This document shows, piece after piece, positions 1 through 9,317 of a stretch of 9,903 nucleotides of DNA. Made by a program: the position numbers and the translations under genes. Numbering within the stretch: the stretch's first letter is position 1; each line of letters begins with the position of its first letter. The DNA comes from CAVRZY01 sp963725415 (GTDB lineage: Bacteria; Acidobacteriota; Terriglobia; Bryobacterales; Bryobacteraceae): assembly GCA_963725415.1 (NCBI GenBank), contig CAVRZY010000316.1:1-9903 (forward strand). The letters run 5' to 3'. The notes under the pieces were generated by a model. It made no database searches. It was not told where the DNA came from and worked only from the letters and a program-made list of their open reading frames with translations.

Positions 1-51
1 ATGTTGCCGGTCAGCCGGGAGACGAAAATGGAGATGCCGGATAATAACTGA
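1..51 (+). other. Possible tail of an upstream gene
   Basis: Two plus-strand frames are open from the window edge and then stop: one at 49-51 (TGA) and one at 42-44 (TAA). Either could be the last 13-16 codons of a gene lying to the left, which would end 16-23 nt before the receptor start at 68. The stretch is too short to recognise a family or to choose between the frames, and it could equally be non-coding leader. Confidence 0.2.
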
Positions 52-67
52 GGGGTTTCGACGCCTC

Positions 68-3000
68 ATGTCAAGTTATAAACTTCGCTGGCTTATGCTC
101 ATCAGTGTTGCTGCCGCCTGGGTGTTCCCGGCGCAGGCCCAGGAAGCGCGTGGCACCATACTCGGACGCATCACCGATTCTTCGGGAGCGGTCATCCCGG
201 CTGTCCAGATCAAGATCACCAACGAAGAGACCAACGTGGCCATTCCGGTGGTCTCCAATGAGCAGGGCAACTACTCGGCGCCGTTTCTGATCCCCGGCAA
301 GTACAGGATTTCCGCTGTCGCGGAGGGCTTCAAGGCATTTGTGCGCAGCGGGATCGAACTTCGGGTGGACGACCGCCTGGAAATCAACATCGCCATGGAG
401 ATCGGCGCCGTGGCGGAAACTGTGACGGTAACCGAGGACACGCCACTGCTGGAGACCACCAACGCCTCTCTGGGCCAGGTGATCGACTCCCGGACCGTGG
501 CCGACCTTCCCATCGCGCACGGCAATCCATATCACCTCATCCAGCTTGCCGCAGGCGTTGCGTTCACGGGCGATCCGGCCCTGGACCGGCCCTTCGAGCC
601 GACGCACTCGGTGGCCTACGCCATGGGCGGAACGCGCGCCAACCGCAGCGAGATCACCATGGATGGCGTTCCGAACTCGGCCACGGCGAACAATAACGAA
701 GTGACGGCAGCGTTTGTGCCACCCGCTGACACGGTGGCCGAATTCAAGGTTCAGACGGCGACGTTCGATGCGGGTGTGGGGCAGTCGGAGGGCGGGGCCA
801 TCAACGTGAGCCTGAAGTCCGGAACGAACAAGCTTCACTACACGGCCTACTACGCCAAGATGCTGCCGGAGTTGAACGCCAATTTGTTCTTCTCGAACCG
901 CATCGGCGCGCCGCGCGGCGACTTCGACTATAACCGCTACGGCGCTTCAGCGAACGGCCCGGTGGTGCTGCCGAAGCTGTTCAACGGCAAGAACCGGAGC
1001 TTCTTCATGTACGGCTATGAGGGAATCCACGAGAGCCGGCCGCGCGGGACCACGCTGACCGTTCCGACCAAGGAGGAGCGGGAGGGGGACTTTTCGGCCC
1101 TGCTGGCGCTGGGGCCGCAGTACCAAATCTACGATCCCTTCACGCGCCGCGCCATCGGCAGCGGGCGCTATCAGGCGGACCCCTTCCCGAACAACGTAAT
1201 CGCCAAGAACCGGCTGAACCCGCAGGGGCTGGCCATTCTCAGCTACTATCCGCTGCCGACCACCCGCGGCACGGCGGACTTCCGCGACAACCTGCCCATG
1301 CCCAACGAACCCGAGGACATCACTTACTACACGCATGTGGCCCGCGTGGACCACAACATCAGTTCCAGACAACGCATCTTCATTCGAGGCAACGTTTACA
1401 AGCGGGACAGCAATTACAACAACTGGTTCCACAACGCGGCCACGGGCGAGTTCTTCCAGTTCCTGTCGCGGGGCGCGGCGTTCGACGACGTGTACACCCT
1501 GACGCCCACGTTTGTCATGAACATCCGTTTCGGCTACAACCGTTTCGTGCGCACCTACGACAGCCATCCGGACGGACGGGGCTTCGATATCACCAAACTG
1601 GGCTTCCCGAAGGCGTATAACGACGCCATTCCGGTTGCCATTCGCCGCTTCCCCTACATCACGATTCAGGGCTATGCCGGCACCGTGAACGGCCAACTGT
1701 GGCGCCCCACGGAGACCTACAGCCTGCCCATCTCCTTCGACAAGGTTCACGGCTCGCACAGCTTCAAGTTTGGGGGCGAGTGGCGCATTTACCGGGAAAA
1801 CCAGTACAAGTTCGACAACGTCTCGACGGGCTCGTTCGACTTCAGCACCACCTACACGCGGGGGCCGCTGGACAACTCTACGGCCGCGCCCATGGGTCAG
1901 GGGCTGGCCTCGATGCTGTTGGGCATCGTGACCGGCGGCTACGTCGAGCGCCGCGCCAGCTACGCCGAGCAGTCCGCCGCCTGGAGCGTGTTTCTCCAGG
2001 ATGACTGGAAATTGACCCGCAAGCTCACCATCAATCTGGGCTTGCGGTACGAACTGAAGAGACCCATGACGGAACGCTTCGACCGCAGCGTGCGCGGCTT
2101 CGATCCGAACGTGGTGCTGCCCATCAACGACGCGGCGCGGGCCGCCTACGCCCGCAATCCCATTCCCGAGATTCCAGTGGACAGCTTTGTGGTCCGAGGC
2201 GGCGTAAACTTCGTGGGCGCGGACGGGCAACCCCGGGGGTTGTGGGGGGCCGACAAGAACAACCTGATGCCGCGCATCGGCTTCGCCTACCGGATGGCGC
2301 CGCGGACCGTCATCCGCGGCGGCTACGGGGTCTTTTTCGGATTCCTGGGAACACGCCGTGGGGACGTGTTGCAGTACGGCTTCAGCGAGCGCACCAACCT
2401 GATCGCGACCTCCAACGAGGTCACCTTCGATGTTCGGCTGTCGAACCCGTTTCCGACCGGAATTCGCGATCCGATCGGGGCCGCGATGGGAGCGATGACC
2501 TACGCCGGGCAGGCGCTTTCGTTCTTCAACACCAGGCCGCTGGCGCCCTACAACCAGCGCTGGCAGATGGGCTTCCAGCGCGAGTTGCCGCTCCGGTTCG
2601 TGATCGATGCCGGCTACGTGGGCAACCGCGGCACCCACATCGAAACCGCCCGCAACATCAACACCCAGAGTGAGCAGTGGTACAGCAAGAGACCCGGCGC
2701 GCGACCAGGAGTGGATCAACTACATCACCCGGAGCTACCCCAATCCCTATCTCAACCTGCTGCCCAACACCAACCGGTCGGGCACCTCGGTGGCCCGCTC
2801 CAACCTGGTGCGGCCCTATTCGCAGTTCGACAGCGTCACGACTACGACCAACGAAGGCTACTCCTGGTATCACTCGGCGCAGGCGGGCTTCCAGAGGCGC
2901 TTCTCCAGAGGCTGGAGCCTTCAAGGGTCCTACACGTTTTCGAAGTTCATGGAGGCCATCACCTTTCTGAACGAGTTCGACAGGAAACCCACGCGGGTCA

Positions 3001-3548
3001 TCTCCGACATGGACCGCCCGCACCGTTTCACCGGCAGCTTCATCGTCGAGTTGCCGTTCGGGCGCAAGCGGCGTTGGATGTCGCAAGTGCGCGGCCTGCC
3101 GGGCCAGCTCGTTTCGGGCTGGCAATTCCAGGCCATCTACAGTTACCAGAGCGGCCCGGCGCTGAGCTGGGGCAACATCATCTTCACCGGTAACCTCAAG
3201 GATGTTTCGCTCCCCTCCAGCCAGCGATCGGTGGAGCGCTGGTTTAACACCGAGGCCGGCTTCATGCGCGACACGACCAAGCAGCTCTCCTGGAATGTGC
3301 GCACCTTTCCCAGCCGCCTCGCCGGCATCCGGGGAGACACGATGAACAACTGTGACGCGTCGCTACTGAAGAACACCACTCTCCGAGAAGGCATGCGCAT
3401 GCAGTTCCGCTTCGAAATGCTGAACGCCCTCAACCACCCGGCCTTTGCCACCCCGAACACCGATCCTTACAGCACCTCGTTCGGCAGCATCGTCAGCCAG
3501 CGCGGCTACTCGCGCCGCGTGCAATTGCAGTTCCGGTTGCAGTACTGA
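68..3548 (+). CDS. Oar-like TonB-dependent outer-membrane receptor with carboxypeptidase regulatory-like domain (frameshifted)
   Basis: This is a predicted outer-membrane beta-barrel protein of about 1160 residues, of the Oar/TonB-receptor type expanded in Acidobacteriota; its ligand is unknown. The ATG at 68 begins a clear signal peptide (residues 1-24, ending AQA). Next come a carboxypeptidase regulatory-like beta-sandwich (about 28-112, with GRITDSSGAVIPA and GNYSAPFLIPGKYRI), a plug-like domain (about 128-255, with GGTRANRSEITMDGVPN and SEGGAINVSLKSGTN) and a barrel. The protein ends in alternating hydrophobics and a terminal aromatic (VQLQFRLQY), as expected of a BamA-assembled barrel. 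The frame read from 68 loses homology at about 2680-2692. Homology resumes one base forward (ARDPARDQEWINYITRSYPN) and runs to the TGA at 3546-3548. AGGGG at 51-55 is a possible, rather distant ribosome site. No SusD-like partner is in view. The class is confident; the substrate is not inferable. Confidence 0.9.
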
Positions 3549-3594
3549 TTGCGGCTCGAACCCGATCATCAGGTCATCGAATCAACGGATCAAG

Positions 3595-3727
3595 GTAATG
3601 CCTCAGTCTCGGGGACCACAGCCTGTGCACCCGGGTAGGATAGGCCTCCGGCCTGTCCGGGCCCCTTTCGGATACCGCCCGAGACAAGCTGAAGCTTATC
3701 CCACGGCCCCCGAGACTGAGGGATTAC
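3595..3727. repeat. Compound palindrome A: inverted pair of REP-like hairpins inside 20-nt arms
   Basis: The arms at 3595-3614 and 3708-3727 are inverted complements at 19 of 20 positions (single mismatch 3600/3722). Inside lie two opposed hairpin modules. On the plus strand, GTAG at 3635-3638 leads into the stem GGATAGGCC (3638-3646), loop TCC, GGCCTGTCC (3650-3658). On the minus strand, GTGG (3704-3701) leads into GATAAGCT, loop TC, AGCTTGTC (3700-3683). Both stems contain one T-G pair in the same place. A small extra hairpin, CACAG-C-CTGTG, sits at 3617-3627. The element lies between the convergent ends of the receptor gene and rpoD, its right arm ending 3 nt from the rpoD stop. It could help end transcription from either side or protect 3' ends, but no T-tract is present. 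Confidence 0.75.
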
Positions 3728-3730
3728 AGA

Positions 3731-5413
<1,683 letters not shown>

Positions 5414-5417
5414 GCCA

Positions 5418-5425
5418 CCCCTTTT
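5418..5425 (-). promoter_or_regulatory. Ribosome binding site setting the GTG start of rpoD
   Basis: On the minus strand AAAAGGGG is followed by TGGC and then GTG. The purine-rich run is a good anti-SD match, and no ATG lies nearby in frame, so it decides the start. Confidence 0.55.
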
Positions 5426-5454
5426 ACCCGGCAAACCGAGTTCCAGTCTAGGAC

Positions 5455-5460
5455 ATTGTA
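5455..5460 (-). promoter_or_regulatory. Possible -10 element of an rpoD-proximal promoter
   Basis: TACAAT on the minus strand lies in the 70-nt dnaG-rpoD gap and would start a transcript about 35 nt before the rpoD GTG. No good -35 sits at 16-18 nt; a consensus TTGACA at 5497-5492, inside the last dnaG codons, is about 31 nt away, too far to pair with it. It would let rpoD be made independently of dnaG, but the support is weak. Confidence 0.25.
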
Positions 5461-5483
5461 CAACACCGGCACGGCAAAAGAGT

Positions 5484-7224
5484 TCAGTCTCTGTCAAGAC
5501 GCCCCAGCTCTTCGGTCCATTTGAGGGCCTCGGCCAGGTTGCCGGCGCGTTCGGCCTCTTTGACGCGGGCCCGCAAGGCCGAGCGTTGCGACTCGCGGCC
5601 GGCGCGCTCGAGCTCGCGCAGGCAGGCCAGGGCCTGTTCCAGCGCCTGGCTCTCCTCAGTACTCTCATCGGCAAAGACGGCTGCGGCCAGCAACTGTTTG
5701 TCGTTGTCCTCCAGGCGCGCCTCGAGACTCGGCGAAACTGAACTGGGGCTGGGCTTCGGCCACCGCCAACAGGGCCTGAAAAATCCGTCGCGTAGCGAAC
5801 TCCTGAACGGCGGGCATGGAGGCGAGTCTGGGGAGGATCTGGCGCCGGGCCTCCTGGCTGGAGAGGAGAGCGTTCAGGAGCATGCTCTCCAGCGGCGTGA
5901 CGGGCTGCCTGGGGGCCGGCAGAGGAATCTCACGGCGCTCGGTGGCGGCTTTGCGGAAGTAGTCGAGGATCAGCCCCGGATCGATGCCCAGGTAGGTGGC
6001 CAGATCGTTGGCAATGGTGGCGCGCTCGAGTTTGTCGGAGACGCGCTGGATGGCAGGCAGGAGGAACTGGAGGCTGGCGATGCGCCCATCGGCGTTGCGC
6101 GTGTCATAGTGGGCGCGGGCCCGATCGGCCAGCCAGTAGAAGTAGCCCGGCGCGCTCTCCAGGCGCTGGCGGTAAGCGTCGGCGCCTCGGTCCTTCACGT
6201 ATTCGTCGGGATCGAGGCCGCCCTCGAGCTGGACGACCTTGACCCGCAAGCCTTCCTCCAGCAGCATCTGGATGGAGCGCTCGGCAGCGTTAACGCCGGC
6301 AGTGTCGGGATCGAAATTGACCACGATTTTGTCGGAGTGCCGCTTGAGTATGCGGACCTGCTGGGAGGTGAGCGCGGTGCCGCAACTCGCCACCAACTCC
6401 CGCACCCCGGCGCTCCAGACGCCGATGACGTCCATGTAGCCCTCGACCAACACGCTCCGGTCCTGCTTGCGAATCTCGGCCCTGGCGCGGTGCAGATTGT
6501 AGAGGACGAAACTCTTTTTGTAGATGGGCGTTTCGGGGGAATTCAGGTACTTGGGCTCGTCTTCCGGAGAGAGCGCGCGGCCGGCGAAGGCGATGACCTT
6601 CCCGGATTCGCTGTGGATGGGGAACATCAGGCGGCCCCGGAAGCGGTCGAAGAAACCGCTTCCATCCTGGCGCTTGAGCACCAGGCCGGAGGCTTCCATC
6701 TGCTCCTGGGGGAAACCTTCTTTTTCGAAAGCGCGCACCAGGGCCTGGCCGGATTTTTCCGAGTAGCCCAGGGCGAACTCGTCGATGAGGGCGGGCGTTA
6801 GGCGCCGCTTCGCCAAATAGCCGCGAGCCTCGCCGCCGGAGGGGCCGTCGAGCGCGGCGCGGAACATCTGGCCGGCGATCTCGTGCATGCGGTAGAGGGC
6901 GGAGCGAAACTTGGTCTCCGGATCGGAGTACTCGGCTCGCTTGGGCATGGGGATGCCGTAGCGTTCGGACAGCAACTTGAGGGCCTCATAGAAGCTGAGC
7001 TGCCCGATCTCCATGACGAACTTGATGGCATCCCCACTGACGCCGCACCCGAAGCAATGATAGAACTGGCGGGCGCCGTGCACGTTAAAGGAGGGGGTCT
7101 TCTCGGCGTGGAAGGGGCACAGGCCCACGTAGCGCTGGCCGGAGCCGATGCGTTTCAGACGCACATACTGGCGGACAACCTCGACGATGTCAATGGAGGA
7201 TTTCAGTTGCTCGACGAAGTCCAT
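5484..7224 (-). CDS. dnaG: DNA primase DnaG (frameshifted near the C-terminal domain)
   Basis: This is the primase that lays RNA primers at the replication fork together with the DnaB helicase. From the ATG at 7224-7222 the protein shows the CHC2 zinc-binding domain (C36, H39, C57, C60 in CPFH...YHCFGC), the primase catalytic core with FPIHSESGKVIAFAGRAL (about 201-217), and a TOPRIM domain with the acidic metal ligands E261 (VEGYMDV) and D305/D307 (NFDPDTAG). The helicase-binding C-terminal region runs from about 430. In the first frame homology stops near residue 501. It continues one base forward at 5714-5728 as RLEDNDKQLLAAAVFADES and ends at the TGA at 5486-5484, giving about 580 residues, normal for the family. 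It pairs with rpoD downstream as in macromolecular-synthesis operons. No strong Shine-Dalgarno is visible, and a repeat arm begins 8 nt upstream of the ATG. Confidence 0.93.
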
Positions 7225-7232
7225 GCTGGTGC

Positions 7233-7439
7233 TAGCCCGGATTTCTCACCAGACCCGAGTTCCAGCGAAGATGTGGCGCGGGCTTCAGCCTGCCGCGTCG
7301 AGACTCCTCTCGACGCCAGTGCTTCTCTCGAACCGGGACAGCGCGTCTCGGCACGAGTGCCGAGACGGCAGCCTGGAGAGGCTGCGCCACAAGGTCAACA
7401 GCGTGCTCGAAGACTGGGCATGGTGAGAAATCCGGGCTA
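7233..7439. repeat. Compound palindrome B: inverted pair of two-hairpin REP-like modules inside perfect 19-nt arms
   Basis: The arms at 7233-7251 and 7421-7439 are perfect inverted complements. Inside, each module reads GTGG, C, a 7-bp hairpin, C, then a longer hairpin. Plus-strand copy: GTGG 7273-7276; GCGGGCT-TC-AGCCTGC at 7278-7293; 9-bp stem GCGTCGAGA/TCTCGACGC at 7295-7303/7308-7316. Minus-strand copy: GTGG 7390-7387; GCAGCCT-CTCC-AGGCTGC at 7385-7368; perfect 10-bp stem GTCTCGGCAC/GTGCCGAGAC at 7366-7345. The stem sequences differ but pairing is kept. The element fills most of the gap between the radical SAM stop and dnaG, and its left arm lies 8 nt from the dnaG start codon. No clear target duplication flanks it. 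Confidence 0.8.
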
Positions 7440-7505
7440 CAGACTATTGTCGTACGGATGGCGGGTGGTTGGCGCCGAGAGGAACCCAGAGGGCAAGCCG
7501 GAGGC

Positions 7506-9157
7506 TCAGCCCGCCCCGTTCGAGCCGTTGCCGTTGGAGCCGTTCAAGGCGATGAACTCGGGCTGCTTCTCGAACGGCATGGAGTACTTGCGCTCGATCT
7601 TCTCGCGGTAGGTGGGGCCGGAGTTGTAGGTGCAGAACGGGTAAATCAGGCCGTTGGGCGCGGCGTAATGGATGACGCAGCGCTTGACGCGCTCGACGTC
7701 GTAGTTGTAGGAATCCATGAAGTGCATGCCGGCCACCATGAGGGTCTTGTAGGAGAAGCCCTCACTTTCCAACTTGCCGCGGCCGTAGTCCTTGTCCATC
7801 ATGCCCTGCAGGGTCTGGAGGAACTTGGTGAAGGTGAGGCCCTCGGGGGCGCGGTCCTCGTGGAAGTGCTTGCGCAGGGCGTTCCAGGCCTTGATCTTGG
7901 AGAAGAGCTTGAGGTGCTGGCGGCTCGGCCTTGCGGGCCAGCATGTCCATCTCCTGGAGCATGGCGCCGACGTCGATGAAGCGCGTCACGGGGACGCCCG
8001 CTTGTTCTGGTCCACGAACAGGTAGGTGCCCATGGAGCAGTGCGGATGGGAGGTCAGGGTGGTGGTTTCCTCGCCGCGCAGAGCGCTGAGCAGCTTCGAG
8101 AAGGGCGCCACGCAGGAGAGCGGGAACCAGTCCTCGTAGGGGTCGCAGATGCCGGTCTGCTGGTGAACGGCGTGGGCCACATCGGCCATGGTGAAGCGCT
8201 TGGCCTCCAGTTCCTTCCGGGAGATGCGGCCGGTGAAGGCCACCGGCTGGAAGGCGATGGCGCTGACCAGTCGATGTTGTCCAGGGCCAGGCGGATGATG
8301 TCGCCGATCTGGTGGTCGTTGACGCCCTTGACGATGGTGGGCACGAAGCAGATCTTCATGCCCGCCTTGCGCACGTTCTCGATGCACTGGAGCTTGTTGT
8401 CCAGCAGCGACTCGCCGCGCGTGCGCTGGTAGATGTCGTCGCAGACGCCGTCGAACTGGAGGTAGAGGGTGTGCAGGCCGGCCTCCTTGGCCTGCTGGGC
8501 GAACTCCAGGTCGGTGAACATGATGCCGTTGGTGGCGGCCTGGACGTGGGAGAAGCCCATCTCCTTGGCCAGCCGCAGGATGTCGAGGAAGTGCGGGTGA
8601 ATGGTGGGCTCGCCGCCCGAGAACTGGACGATGCGGGCGGCCACCGGCCGCTCGTTGCGCAGCGCCTGGAGCATCCTGCGGACCTGGTCGAAGCTGGGCT
8701 CGTAGAGGTAGCCGGCGGCGTTGGCGTTGGCGAAGCAGACCGGGCAGGTCAGGTTGCAGCGGTTGGTCAGGTCGATGTTGGCCATGCCGGTGTGGCTGGT
8801 GTGCATCGAGCACAGGCCGCACTGGTCCGGGCAGCGGGTGGCGTTGGGGATGGCGGGATTGGTCACGCCCCGGTTGTCGCCGAAGCTCCACTGCTCCATC
8901 TTCAGGTAGAGCTTGACGTCGGAGTAGACCATGTCGCGGAAGTAGCCGTGCTGCGGGCAGGTCTTCTCCATGATCACCCGGCCGTTCTCCTCGAAGATCC
9001 GGGCCTCGATCACCCGGGTGCACTCCGGGCACAGCGACTGGGTGATCTTGGGCAGGCCGTTATGAATGGGCTCAATGCGGGAACCGGTATAGGTGGTTTC
9101 CGGCTGTAACACCACGAAGTTTTTGGCCTTAGCGGGAGCGAATGCTTGGGTACTCAA
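7506..9157 (-). CDS. Multi-cluster radical SAM enzyme, COG1964 / tetraether-lipid-synthase-like (three frameshifts)
   Basis: This is a radical SAM protein of about 550 residues resembling the archaeal tetraether synthase family, which joins lipid tails through carbon-carbon bonds. The N-terminus has a rubredoxin-like site (SLCPEC, C43/C46; then CPQHG, C67) and a cysteine group CPDQCGLC (C109, C113, C116). The radical SAM cluster motif is CNLTCPVC (C134, C138, C141), followed by FSGGEP (about 180-184) and YLQFDGV. Further conserved-looking segments are VPTIVKGVNDHQIGDII, FQPVAFTGRI, SHPHCSMGTYLFVD and PNGLIYPFCTYNSGP. Frame changes occur at about 8268-8273 and 7988-7994 (each one base lost, the second in a C-run) and 7919-7926 (one base gained). 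The TTG at 9157 is chosen because GGAGG lies 7 nt upstream and no ATG fits. The family call is strong; the lipid role is inference, and other radical chemistry remains possible. Confidence 0.82.
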
Positions 9158-9164
9158 GCTGGGT

Positions 9165-9169
9165 CCTCC
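9165..9169 (-). promoter_or_regulatory. Shine-Dalgarno GGAGG deciding a TTG start
   Basis: On the minus strand GGAGG is followed by seven bases and then TTG at 9157-9155. This is the best ribosome site in the window, and it places the radical SAM start 22 codons inside the longest open frame. Confidence 0.7.
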
Positions 9170-9180
9170 AGGAACACCGC

Positions 9181-9186
9181 AGTATA
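9181..9186 (-). promoter_or_regulatory. Probable -10 element for the radical SAM gene
   Basis: TATACT on the minus strand would start transcription near 9174, giving a leader of about 17 nt that contains the GGAGG site. The -35 region at 16-18 nt upstream (around TGGTGT) matches poorly, so the promoter may be weak or activator-dependent. If real, this gene is not simply co-transcribed with the metal transporter upstream. Confidence 0.4.
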
Positions 9187-9317
9187 GCCGATGCTTTGCC
9201 GATACACCACTTTCCGGAATCAAACTGCATGTTTTGTTGATCGTACGGGCGATATGCCGGGTTGAACGGACGGGCTGCCTCCGGCAGGGGAGGGTGGCCA
9301 GGGCGAAAACGGGCCGG

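Noticed and set aside
947..2719. A 590-codon open frame antisense to the receptor gene
   Set aside because: It mirrors the codon pattern of the GC-rich receptor gene, has no recognisable domain, and runs into a region where the sense frame is clearly coding.
5414..5674. N-terminal extension of the rpoD frame (87 codons)
   Set aside because: It overlaps the dnaG C-terminal coding region, is Arg/Ala/Pro-rich in the way of an out-of-frame reading, and the GTG at 5413 has its own ribosome site.
5521..6801. A 426-codon open frame antisense to dnaG
   Set aside because: It covers the primase TOPRIM and core domains on the opposite strand and shows no domain of its own.
7988..7994. Programmed -1 frameshift at the CCCC/TGA site in the radical SAM gene
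   Set aside because: The stop directly after the C-run is suggestive, but no X-XXY-YYZ slippery heptamer fits the frame, and two other unrelated frame changes lie nearby; a miscounted C-run is simpler.
9158..9223. ATG-type start 22 codons upstream for the radical SAM gene
   Set aside because: It has no ribosome site, and the candidate -10 and GGAGG both fall inside this stretch, so translation from the TTG at 9157 fits better.
9272..9290. Hairpin CTGCC-TCC-GGCAG as a terminator of the CDF gene
   Set aside because: The stem is only 5 bp and no T-tract follows on the minus strand. It resembles the repeat hairpins slightly but lacks a GTRG lead and an inverted partner.
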